This document shows positions 28,443-36,208 of a stretch of DNA of 64,000 nt, piece after piece. The position numbers and the translations under genes were made by a program. The notes under the pieces are model-generated. The model had not been told where the DNA came from. It did not search any database and saw nothing but the letters and a program-made list of their open reading frames with translations. Source of the DNA: Lysobacter firmicutimachus (lineage in GTDB: Bacteria > Pseudomonadota > Gammaproteobacteria > Xanthomonadales > Xanthomonadaceae); assembly GCF_037027445.1 (NCBI RefSeq), contig NZ_JBANDL010000002.1:3782001-3846000 (forward strand). The letters run 5' to 3'. Every line of letters starts with the position of its first letter. The first letter of the stretch is position 1.

Positions 28443-28753
28443 GCGCCGACGGGCGATCTCCGCTTCGCCAGCCACCCGCCTCCGCTCCGATCGCTGCCGA
28501 CAGGCCTCGCCCCCGCAGCTCGCCGCCCGTCGGCAAAGCAGCTCGAGGTTCTGTCCCACGGTGAAAAGGGGGCATGGCGATTTGCTGGTGTTCCGCCCAT
28601 CATCCCCCGCCCCAGGCCGTTCGCCCCTGCTGCGCGGAGAAGTTCGGAACCCGAACTGATCTACCATGGCCGGGCACGTCATGGACGACATCGCGACCGC
28701 GCCTTCCGGGCCGGCGCACCGGTGCGTCGTCCGCGCCACCGCCAGGATCCAGG
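28443..28753. other. 311-bp gap upstream of the DUF4153 gene
   Basis: Contains a degenerate AAAGGGGGC ... CATCCCCCGCC pair (28566-28613) resembling the CCCCCT/AGGGGG element at 7.7-7.86 kb. No gene is seen. Confidence 0.4.
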
Positions 28754-30577
28754 ATGCTCCCGTCGCCCGCACTGCCCCGCTCCACCCGCTGGTTCATCGT
28801 CGCCGTCGCCGCGCTGCAAGGCCTGGCCCTGTACGCCACCGGCAAATACGCCGCGGCACTCGGCGGCAGCGGCTTGCCGATCGCCTTGTATGCGTTGCTG
28901 CTGGCGGTACCCGGCGCGATGCTGCTGAGCGTGCAGCGACTGCGCGACCCGCGCTTCTGGCAACACGCCGTCGGCCTGAGCCTGATCATCGCCGTACTCG
29001 GCGCCTGGGCCGCCTGGAGCGCCACCGGCGCGCCGCAGCTAGAAACCGACACCGTGCTGGCGCCGTTCGCGGTCAGCCTCGCCATCGCCTGGTTCGTCGC
29101 CCTGCCCTATCTGCAATGCCGGATCGAACACGGGCGCTGGTGCGCCCCGTATCCGGCATTGTTCGAGCACGGCTGGCAGAACGCCCTGACCCTGGCTCTG
29201 ACCGGCGTTTTCGTCACCATCTGCTGGGGCGTACTCGGGCTGTGCGCGATGCTGTTCAAGCTGATCGGCATCAACGTGTTCGCCGAGTTGTTCTCGCAGC
29301 CGGGCTTCGCCTGGCCGGTCAGCGGCCTGATGGCCGGCCTCGGCCTGCTCGTCGGCCGCACCCAGCAAAAGCCGGTGCAGATCGCGCGCCAGGTGCTGTT
29401 CGCGATCTTCAAGGGCCTGCTGCCGCTGCTGGCCCTGGTCGCGGTGCTGTTCGTGCTGAGCCTGCCGTTCACCGGCCTGGAAGCGCTGTGGCGCACGCGC
29501 GCGGCGACGCTGATCCTGATGTGCGTGATCGCACTGCTGGTGCTGTTCGTCAATGCCGTGTTCCAGGACGGCAGCGGCGAGCCGCCCTATCCGCGCGCGC
29601 TGCGCCGGGTGGTCGACGCCGCGTTGCTGAGCCTGCCGATCTACGCCGGGTTGGGCCTGTATGCGCTCGGGCTGCGCATCGTCCAGTACGGCTGGACCGG
29701 CGACCGCTTCTGGGCCCTGCTGGCCTCGGTGCTGCTGGCCGCCTACGCCTGCGGCTACGCCTGGGCCGCGCTGCGCCCGCGACGCGGCTGGCTGCACGGC
29801 ATCGCCCGGGTCAACGTGATCGTTTCGCTGATCGCGCTGGCGCTGGCGGTCGCGGCCAATTCGTTGCTGCTGGACCCGCACCGGCTCAGCGTCGGCGACC
29901 AGCTCGCGCGCCTGCGCGACGGCCGCGCCACGGTCGTCGATTTCGACCTCAAGCATCTGCGTTTCTACAGCGGCCGCCGCGGCTACCAGGCCTTGCTCGC
30001 GCTGCGTCGCGAGCCGAAGTTCGCCGCCCCGGCCGCGCGCGATGCGCTCGCCGAGGCGATCGCGACGGAGAGCCCCTGGTACAGCCCCGCGGACCGGCGC
30101 GAACAGGCGCCGCGCACCGCCGCCAACGCCTTGCGAAGGATCGCGCGCGCGCCCGGCATCGACCCGGTCGAACCGGTCTGGCTGCAAGCGGTGCTGGAGC
30201 GCAAGCTGTCCGCGCCCGACTGCCTGCGCGAGGACGCGCGCTGCGTGCTGATGGCGCCGGACCTGGACCGCGACGGCGTGCGCGAATACCTGCTGTGCGA
30301 AATCGAGGAATACGGCTCGACCTGCACCCTCTACGCCCTCGACGGCGGGCGCTGGGGCGTGGCCGCGCGCAGCTTCATCGGCACCCGCGAGCGCGGAACC
30401 GAGGCGCTGGAAGCGGCGATGCGGGCCGGCAAGGTCGAGGCGGTGCCGCCGCGCTGGCCGGAACTGCGCTTCGGCGACGGCAAGCCGTTCTCGCTGAACG
30501 AAGACACCTCGCCCCAACGCAGCGAACCGATCGATCAGGCCGCGCTGCAGCGTTTGCGGGAGGTCCCGCGCCGCTGA
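28754..30577 (+). CDS. DUF4153 multi-pass membrane protein
   Basis: A 607-aa inner-membrane protein with about 10-11 predicted helices in residues 10-380 (for example ALYALLLAVPGAMLLSV, ALTLALTGVFVTICWGVLGL, GLLPLLALVAVLFVLSLPF). The segment YGWTGDRFWALLASVLLAAYACGYAW is typical of DUF4153. The last about 220 residues are soluble and include a CASK-like LMAPDLDRDGVREYLLCEIEEYGS stretch with an EF-hand-like acidic loop. Start ATG 28754 (MLPSPALPRS) puts the first helix at the usual distance. The function of the family is unknown. It is convergent with the Rieske gene, only 13 bp apart. Confidence 0.82.
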   Translation: MLPSPALPRSTRWFIVAVAALQGLALYATGKYAAALGGSGLPIALYALLLAVPGAMLLSVQRLRDPRFWQHAVGLSLIIAVLGAWAAWSATGAPQLETDTVLAPFAVSLAIAWFVALPYLQCRIEHGRWCAPYPALFEHGWQNALTLALTGVFVTICWGVLGLCAMLFKLIGINVFAELFSQPGFAWPVSGLMAGLGLLVGRTQQKPVQIARQVLFAIFKGLLPLLALVAVLFVLSLPFTGLEALWRTRAATLILMCVIALLVLFVNAVFQDGSGEPPYPRALRRVVDAALLSLPIYAGLGLYALGLRIVQYGWTGDRFWALLASVLLAAYACGYAWAALRPRRGWLHGIARVNVIVSLIALALAVAANSLLLDPHRLSVGDQLARLRDGRATVVDFDLKHLRFYSGRRGYQALLALRREPKFAAPAARDALAEAIATESPWYSPADRREQAPRTAANALRRIARAPGIDPVEPVWLQAVLERKLSAPDCLREDARCVLMAPDLDRDGVREYLLCEIEEYGSTCTLYALDGGRWGVAARSFIGTRERGTEALEAAMRAGKVEAVPPRWPELRFGDGKPFSLNEDTSPQRSEPIDQAALQRLREVPRR

Positions 30578-30590
30578 ACCCGCGGCGCGG

Positions 30591-31601
30591 TCACAACCGC
30601 ATCCGCACCTCGCGCGGCGCCGCCGGCGGCGCCGCGCCGTCGTTCCAGAACGCTTCGACCCAGGGCCGCACCAGGTCGAGCTCGGTCGAGGCGCCGCGCA
30701 CGCCGGGAAAGCGGCGCAGATTGGCCGACTGCAAACCGAGCACGCGCGCGTCCTGGTCGTTGACCCGTTTCAGAAACGGCCACACCAGCCGCCGCACCAG
30801 CCAGGCCGGCGCCCAGCGGTTCTCCACGTGCAGGCTGGCGAACACCGCCGTGGACGCCGCGCTTTCCGGGCTGAAATGCAGGCTGATCCGCACCGTGCCG
30901 CCGTTGCGGTAGCGATACTCGATCTGCGCGCTGCCGGGCGCGTCGAAGCGTGCCCGTTCGCTGTCGCGCGGCGACTCGAACAGCCGGTACAGCAATCCCG
31001 ACTGCTGCGGCTGGCCGTGATAGCCCACCTCGAACCCGTCCGCGTTCGGCATGAATCGCGCCAGCACCTCGCTGCGCGCACCGCCGCGACGGACCAGGCC
31101 GGGATGGATCCAGTGCGTGTGCAACGGGTCGAGGAAGTTCTCGATCGCATCGACCACGTGCGCCGGCCAGCGGGTCTGCCACAGGAAGCGCCGCGAATCC
31201 GGGCCGAACTCCCGCACCAGCGGCGCCAGCTCGCCCTCGTCGCGGCCGTCCAGGCGCAACCAGATCAGGCCGTCGTGCTCGCGCACGGCGATGCGGCGCA
31301 CGCGCACCGACGGCAACGCGGCCTCGGGCGACAGGCCGGGGATCTCGCACAAGCGGCCGTCGCGGTCGAAGCGCCAGCCGTGATACGGGCAGGCCAGCCC
31401 GTCGCCGGTCGCGCACCCGGCCGACAGCGGCGCGTGCCGGTGCGGGCAGCGGTCTTCCAGGGCGAAGGCCCGGCCATCGCCGGTGCGCGCCAGCACCACC
31501 GGCCGGTCGAGCAAGCGCACCGCGACCGGCGTGCGCCGCAGCCGCTCGGCGCACAGCGCGGCGAACCAGCGCGAGGCATGGCTGGGGTGCCAGTCGATCA
31601 T
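30591..31601 (-). CDS. Rieske [2Fe-2S] non-heme iron oxygenase, alpha-subunit type
   Basis: A 336-aa Rieske oxygenase. The [2Fe-2S] ligands are Cys52/His54 and Cys71/His74 (RCPHRHAPLSAGC and ACPYHGW). The mononuclear iron site is ENFLDPLHTHWIHPG with Asn155, Asp158, His161 and His166. Enzymes of this architecture hydroxylate, desaturate or demethylate small molecules using a separate reductase; none is encoded nearby. The substrate cannot be read from sequence. It begins 16 bp after the acyltransferase gene, as the last member of a three-gene operon (ATP-grasp, acyltransferase, Rieske), which suggests that it oxidises the product of the first two enzymes. Confidence 0.9.
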   Translation of the reverse strand: MIDWHPSHASRWFAALCAERLRRTPVAVRLLDRPVVLARTGDGRAFALEDRCPHRHAPLSAGCATGDGLACPYHGWRFDRDGRLCEIPGLSPEAALPSVRVRRIAVREHDGLIWLRLDGRDEGELAPLVREFGPDSRRFLWQTRWPAHVVDAIENFLDPLHTHWIHPGLVRRGGARSEVLARFMPNADGFEVGYHGQPQQSGLLYRLFESPRDSERARFDAPGSAQIEYRYRNGGTVRISLHFSPESAASTAVFASLHVENRWAPAWLVRRLVWPFLKRVNDQDARVLGLQSANLRRFPGVRGASTELDLVRPWVEAFWNDGAAPPAAPREVRMRL

Positions 31602-31617
31602 CGCGCGCCCTCGCCGC

Positions 31618-32730
31618 TCACAGCGCGAACCGACGCATGATCGGCACGCCGATGTGCTGCGTCGCCGCGGCCAGGAAGGCGATCGCGCGCCGGGTCGCGC
31701 GCGGCAGGTGCCGCGCATACACCGCGCTGTACTCGATCGCCGGCTCGCCGCCGCGCAAACGCTTGAAATGCGCCGCGCCGGCGCTGAAATTGATCGTCTC
31801 GCCGCTGCGCAGCGCGTGCTCGAAGGTGCAGGCGGTGGCCAGCCGATACAGCCCCTCGCGCCGCGGCCGGCCGGTGTCGTAGCCCACGATCGGCGTGGTC
31901 AGACAGCCGCCGAGACGGAACTGCCCGGCCACGCACAGCAGTTGCCCGTCCCGGTCGCGGAAGCCGTCGAAATGCAGCAGTCCCTGGCGGTGCCATTGGC
32001 GCATGAACTCGGCGCGATAGTGCGGGTTGCAGGCCGAATACTTGTCCAGGTACAGGCGCCGGTACAAGTGGGCGATGCGTTCGTAATCGGCCTCGCCGAT
32101 CTCGCCGTTGCCGGCGCGTCCCGGATGCTTGGCCGCCAGGCGCAAGTCCATCGCCAGGTTGTGGCGCCGCCGCGCCAGGCTAGCCACGTCGCGGTACAGA
32201 TACACCTGGCGGCTGCCGATCAGTTCGAAGCCCAGCGCTTGCAACTGCGCCAGCCAGTCGCCGTGCTCGCGCTCGTTGAGCGAGCGCAGCCACAGCGCAT
32301 GCTGCGGCCAGCGCTGGCGCGCGGCGTCGAGCAGTTGTCGCAGCGGCGTCGCCGCCAGCGGCGGATACAGATTGGTCGACAGCAGCCAGTTGTTGATGGC
32401 GACGGCTCGGTCGATCCGCGCCCGCTGCAGACGCCGTGCGCCGAACCGACCCAGTGCGCGCAACGCCGGCGCGGCCCAGGACGGCGCGTAGCGCACCGCC
32501 TCTTCGGCAGCGTAGTCGGCATAGGCGGTGCGCGGCGAGCAGACCCAGGCATTGCCCGGCTCGTCTTCGTTGATCGTCGCCGGCAGGCTCAGCTCGCCCA
32601 CATTCAACATCTCGACCCGAGTGGCGAGATTGGCGATATAACGCTGCGAGTCGCTGCCGACGTGCAACTGCGCGAACGCCGCCGACGCGCGATTGAACTC
32701 ATCCACCGCGCTCGTCGTCGCCGCGCTCAT
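31618..32730 (-). CDS. FemAB/GNAT-like acyltransferase
   Basis: A 370-aa protein with an N-terminal region of unknown fold (includes INEDEPGNAWVCSPRTAY) and a C-terminal GNAT/FemAB-like half: HLYRRLYLDKYSACNPHY, LLCVAGQFRLGGCLTTPIVGYD and ETINFSAGAAHFKRLRGG. Proteins of this type transfer acyl or aminoacyl groups to amines. The start ATG overlaps the stop of the ATP-grasp gene by 4 nt (ATGA), a strong sign of a shared pathway. The donor and acceptor are unknown. The family call is by pattern only. Confidence 0.75.
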   Translation of the reverse strand: MSAATTSAVDEFNRASAAFAQLHVGSDSQRYIANLATRVEMLNVGELSLPATINEDEPGNAWVCSPRTAYADYAAEEAVRYAPSWAAPALRALGRFGARRLQRARIDRAVAINNWLLSTNLYPPLAATPLRQLLDAARQRWPQHALWLRSLNEREHGDWLAQLQALGFELIGSRQVYLYRDVASLARRRHNLAMDLRLAAKHPGRAGNGEIGEADYERIAHLYRRLYLDKYSACNPHYRAEFMRQWHRQGLLHFDGFRDRDGQLLCVAGQFRLGGCLTTPIVGYDTGRPRREGLYRLATACTFEHALRSGETINFSAGAAHFKRLRGGEPAIEYSAVYARHLPRATRRAIAFLAAATQHIGVPIMRRFAL

Positions 32731-33884
32731 AGCTCGGGCAGGTCCTCGCCGTCCCATTCGATGTCGCGCGTCGCCGCCTCGCGCAGGCTGCAGCCGCGGC
32801 GCAGGGCGATGCCGGCATAGGCCGCCACGTCGACCAGCGCGCCCAGGGGCGGCGCGGGGTCGCCGCGCACCGACAGCACGTCCTCGGCGCGCGCCCAGTC
32901 GCGCCGCCACTGCGCACCGCGGCCGTCGCGCAACGCCTGCGCCAGCCCGGGCCCGAGCATGATCGGCGCAATCATCCGCGCCCGGCCCGCGCCCGCATCC
33001 ACGCAGGCCATGTCCGCACCCATCAGCGCCGCCGGCAGCGGCGCACCGGGCACGAACACATGCACGCCGCTGACCGCGCGCGGATTGCATTCCAGCACGG
33101 TCGGCACGCCGTCTTCGCCGACGATCCAGTCGAAGGAAATCTGCCCGCTGAAACCCAGCTTGGCGACAAAGCGCTCGACGAACGCGCGGATCGCCGCGGT
33201 CGGCTGCGGATCGAAATAGAAGCTGGAACTGCGCGCCAGCCGGTACGCCGGCCGATACACCGCGTGCGCCAGCAGCCGGCCACGGTCCGCAATGCCGTAG
33301 GAACACAGTTCGGTGCCGGCGTGGAAACGCTGCGCGACCCAGGTCTGGTCCAGCCCCAGCGGCGCGGCATCGGCCGGCAACCCGTCCGGGTGCAGACGCA
33401 CGTGCACGCCGAAGCGCGAATACTCTGGCTTCAGCACCAGCGGCCGGTCGCCGGCCCATTCTCGCGCCTGCTCCAGGCTCGTCACCGCGACGCTGTCCGG
33501 CACGCGCGCGCCGCAGTCCCGCGCCAGTTCGAGAAACCGCCGTTTGCTGTGCAAGGCGCGCAGGGTTTCGAAGTCCTCGGCCAGCACCCGCACCGAGCGC
33601 GGCAACGCCTGGCGGTAACGCGAGACGGTGAACACCTCCTCGCAGGTCGGCACGATCAGGTCGATGCGCTCAGCCGCGGCGATGCGCGACAGCGCGGCGA
33701 CGAAACCGGCCGCGTCCGCGCGCGGCGACGGCAACCGGTGCGCCCGGAACACCGCGTTCGACCAGGCCCCGAGCCGGCACGACACGCTGTCGGCGACATG
33801 CACCGTCCACGCCGCATGAGCGAAGCTGCGCGCCAGTTCCAGAGCCGCCGGGGCACGCGGCCCCAGGATCAATACATTCGCCAT
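32727..33884 (-). CDS. ATP-grasp carboxylate-amine/thiol ligase
   Basis: A 385-aa ATP-grasp enzyme. It has a Rossmann-like preATP-grasp domain (ANVLILGPRAPAALELARSF), ATP-binding Lys in LVLKPEYSRFG, and the Mg-ATP site in FDWIVGEDGVPTVLECNPRA. Such enzymes form an acyl phosphate and join a carboxylate to a nucleophile, usually an amine. It resembles the stand-alone ligases of natural-product pathways rather than purine or peptidoglycan enzymes. It heads the operon followed by the acyltransferase and Rieske genes. An upstream in-frame start (MGDSERPA) would lengthen it by 15 residues. Confidence 0.88.
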   Translation of the reverse strand: MANVLILGPRAPAALELARSFAHAAWTVHVADSVSCRLGAWSNAVFRAHRLPSPRADAAGFVAALSRIAAAERIDLIVPTCEEVFTVSRYRQALPRSVRVLAEDFETLRALHSKRRFLELARDCGARVPDSVAVTSLEQAREWAGDRPLVLKPEYSRFGVHVRLHPDGLPADAAPLGLDQTWVAQRFHAGTELCSYGIADRGRLLAHAVYRPAYRLARSSSFYFDPQPTAAIRAFVERFVAKLGFSGQISFDWIVGEDGVPTVLECNPRAVSGVHVFVPGAPLPAALMGADMACVDAGAGRARMIAPIMLGPGLAQALRDGRGAQWRRDWARAEDVLSVRGDPAPPLGALVDVAAYAGIALRRGCSLREAATRDIEWDGEDLPEL

Positions 33885-34157
33885 CGTCCATCCCGGCCGG
33901 CACGGCGCCGGTCGTTCGCTATCGCCCATCGCCGGCGTCCCGCGCGGCAGGTGCATTAGGCAACAGGCCGGCGCAAATGGGAACGCGGGTGCGGGCCGCG
34001 CGCCGGTGTCGGGACGGTCCGAGCCATCGCGGCAAAACCGGACCGGCGCCCCACCGCGGCCGCGACGGCCCGCCCGGCATGGCCGGGAAGGCCCGCTGCG
34101 CCTAGGGTCCGCCCCAGATACCCGGCGCCCGCTTCCGGGCGTAGCCTCTAAATTGAC
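33885..34157. other. Divergent upstream region of the ATP-grasp operon
   Basis: GC-rich, without recognisable genes. It must hold the promoter of the leftward ATP-grasp operon and, at its right end, the control region of the 304-aa unknown protein. Confidence 0.4.
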
Positions 34158-34171
34158 TGAAAACGTTTTCA
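34158..34171. promoter_or_regulatory. Perfect palindrome TGAAAACGTTTTCA, LacI-family operator-like
   Basis: A 14-bp perfect palindrome with central CG, the hallmark of LacI/GalR-family operators (compare cre-type sites). A TTGACT hexamer (34153-34158) overlaps its left edge, so a bound regulator would block a -35 element. It lies 51 nt upstream of the ATG at 34222. No LacI-type regulator gene is in the window. Confidence 0.6.
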
Positions 34172-34221
34172 TGCACGGCATTGCCGGCGCAGGGCCGGCC
34201 CCATCCAGGGAGGAACCGCTC

Positions 34222-35136
34222 ATGGCAGACGCAAGTTCGGGCGTATCGGGCTCTTCGGCGAGGGATTCGGCCAGTTCAGCGAATTCGGCGCAACACAGCC
34301 AGGCCGCCAACGAAGTCGCCGAATCGCAGCTGGCCGAGACCATCTCCGCGCTGGGCGCGGTGCCAACGCCCTCGCTAGTCGAAGCCGCCCCGGTCGACCT
34401 CAGCGTCGCGGTGAGCGCGCTGGCGCAGCTCAACACGATGGCGGTCGACGCGCCGGCCCTGGACTTCTCATCCTTGAACGCTTTGGGCGGCGTGGTCTCG
34501 ACCCCGGCCAACTACGCCGAAGTCGCGCAAAGCCTGCCGGCCGCGCCCGCGGTCGGAGAATTCAACGCCTTCTCGCCCAGCTTCGCCATCACCGGTTTCG
34601 ACCCGGCCGACATCGCCAACGCCGACATCAACGCCATCGGCCTGGAACTCGGCCTGAGCTACGACGGCAACCTCACCGGCGCCCTGTCCGCGACCTATGC
34701 CCCGGCCCCGGGCACGGTGACCGTGCAAGGCCACATCGGCGTCGCCGACGCCTTCGACTCGGCCCGCTTCGGCTTCACCGCCGGCCCCTTCGGCAACGGC
34801 GCCACGCCCAGCCTGGGCCTCAACGCCGCCGCCCACCTCGACCTAGGCACGGTCAACGCCTTCGACCTCGACGCCGCCGTCAACTTCGACCCCAACGGCC
34901 TGCGCGACGCCAACGTCAACGCGACGCTGACCCACGAAGTCGACGACGCCCTCGACGCCTACGCCCAAGGCAGCCTCAACTTCGACCGCGACGGCTTGCA
35001 GAGCCTCAGCGGCGGCACCGGCCTGCGCTTCGACCAGGGCGGCGTGTCCTGGAGCCTGGGCGGGTTTGGGCGGGTGGATACGCGGACGGGGGATGCTACG
35101 GGGGGAGTTCGGTTTGATGCGCGGATCAGGTTCTGA
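34222..35136 (+). CDS. Unknown protein with beta-strand-rich C-terminal half
   Basis: A 304-aa protein of no recognised family. GGGAGG lies 8 nt before ATG 34222 (MADASSG); an in-frame ATG at 34171 would overlap the palindrome. The first about 60 residues are Ser/Ala/Gln-rich and helical, without a Sec signal. From about residue 125 it is a run of alternating hydrophobic strands with Gly and Asn turns (GLELGLSYDGNLTGALSATY, AYAQGSLNFDRDGLQSLSG, VSWSLGGFGRVDTRTGDA) ending in RFDARIRF. The terminal Phe and strand pattern recall outer-membrane barrels, but export by Sec is not evident. A secreted or surface role is a guess. Confidence 0.7.
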   Translation: MADASSGVSGSSARDSASSANSAQHSQAANEVAESQLAETISALGAVPTPSLVEAAPVDLSVAVSALAQLNTMAVDAPALDFSSLNALGGVVSTPANYAEVAQSLPAAPAVGEFNAFSPSFAITGFDPADIANADINAIGLELGLSYDGNLTGALSATYAPAPGTVTVQGHIGVADAFDSARFGFTAGPFGNGATPSLGLNAAAHLDLGTVNAFDLDAAVNFDPNGLRDANVNATLTHEVDDALDAYAQGSLNFDRDGLQSLSGGTGLRFDQGGVSWSLGGFGRVDTRTGDATGGVRFDARIRF

Positions 35137-35227
35137 TCGAAGCTGATGGTCATCCACTCAAGCGCGAGCTGGCGGACATGCCGCAAAAGCGTCGAGCGCG
35201 ATTGACCGCGTCCGACCGGGCCATGCC

Positions 35228-35473
35228 CTACTGCGCTTCCGGATGCTCCGCCTTATATTCCGCCGCGATACGCTCAGGCCCCTTCGTCTTCCATTCCCAC
35301 GCCTGCTCGATCGTTAGAAGACGAATGCCGCTCATGTAGAGATCGGTTTCTCGAGGGTAGCTTCCGTCGATCAGGGAGATTCCCCAGACAACGCCGGTCT
35401 CGTCGACTCCCAGGCATAAGCAGGGGTGGAAGGACACGTCTTCGTAAATATCCCCAGGCTTGACGGCCACCAC
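35228..35473 (-). CDS. Small hypothetical protein near the RHS locus
   Basis: An 81-aa protein starting at GTG 35473 (or the adjacent GTG 35470), with GGAGAG upstream. The sequence is hydrophilic and compact: PGDIYEDVSFHPCLCLGVDET, VWGISLIDGSYPRETDLYMSG, RLLTIEQAWEWKT. No signal peptide or membrane segment is present. Small acidic cytosolic proteins in this position downstream of RHS genes are often immunity proteins or orphans of earlier cassettes, but that is inference from context. Confidence 0.6.
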   Translation of the reverse strand: MVAVKPGDIYEDVSFHPCLCLGVDETGVVWGISLIDGSYPRETDLYMSGIRLLTIEQAWEWKTKGPERIAAEYKAEHPEAQ

Positions 35474-35574
35474 TCACTCTCCAAATCAGTACTCACCAAG
35501 TTGACGATACGTCTTCGGCCTCGCACGAGTCGGAGCGTTCGAAAACCAGGGTATGCCGTCCACGCATAAAAGTA

Positions 35575-35667
35575 GCTCTGACCCGGTTTTGTAAACCGCC
35601 TTCATCAGCAAAGCATGAGGAATGGGCTCGACGGAGCGGAGCTTTTCGAGGGCTCTGATCCGGTTTT
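35575..35667. repeat. Pair of GCTCTGA(C/T)CCGGTTTT direct repeats
   Basis: GCTCTGACCCGGTTTT at 35575-35590 and GCTCTGATCCGGTTTT at 35652-35667, 77 bp apart, differ at one base. Such CTCTGACCC-type sequences accompany remnants of mobile or REP-type elements in related genomes. Here they lie between the two small genes downstream of RHS. Confidence 0.5.
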
Positions 35668-35752
35668 TTGCTCCATTCCGCCTTACATGCGACAGGCACT
35701 CATGCTAGAAACGAGCGAAACGCCAATCATCGAAAATATCTTTACACAACCT

Positions 35753-36193
35753 CTAAAGACCGAATAGAAAGCTTGACTCACCCTCACCTGCCAAAGCCAA
35801 AGATCTGAGCCCCTTGGCAAGCTCTTCCGCTTCAGAATAATAAATAGCTATCCGAGCCATAGCATAACGCTGCAACACACCCCTCCCTTCTGCAGGAGGA
35901 ACACCAAGTGAAACGGAGAGCTCTAATTGCCCTTGATTTCCCGAGGGAACAACAGACAGGCGAACATGTTCCTGCTGTACAGCAAGACCGTCACTACTCC
36001 AATAACCACCTATCAACAAAGGCAATGCATCTGGAGCAATTGGATAACTCTCAAGAGACTCACAGAACTCAAGCAACTGAGAAAGGGCAAACCAAGCACT
36101 GGCCCCAGCCAGAAAACCGTCGTCCTGAAATCTAAATAAAACCTCAAGACCAACATCTTCGTCAATAATTTTTATATCCAACTTGGCGGCCAC
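35753..36193 (-). CDS. Putative immunity protein of the RHS toxin
   Basis: A 146-aa acidic cytosolic protein starting 15 bp after the RHS stop on the same strand. GTG 36193 (VAAKLDIKII) follows GGAGGGGG; a TTG at 36205 is also open. Visible are an N-terminal beta-rich part (DVGLEVLFRFQDDGF), an amphipathic central helix (FALSQLLEFCESLESY) and a C-terminal helix with EAEELAKGLRSLAL. No family is recognised. It is far AT-richer than the window average, like the RHS tip. Position, size and composition fit a cognate immunity gene, which is inference. Confidence 0.65.
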   Translation of the reverse strand: MAAKLDIKIIDEDVGLEVLFRFQDDGFLAGASAWFALSQLLEFCESLESYPIAPDALPLLIGGYWSSDGLAVQQEHVRLSVVPSGNQGQLELSVSLGVPPAEGRGVLQRYAMARIAIYYSEAEELAKGLRSLALAGEGESSFLFGL

Positions 36194-36208
36194 AACCCCC
36201 TCCAAAAT

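Noticed and set aside
35493..35699. 68-codon minus-strand frame between the small RHS-associated genes
   Set aside because: It reads through the two GCTCTGA repeats and has no ribosome-binding site or homologue-like content.
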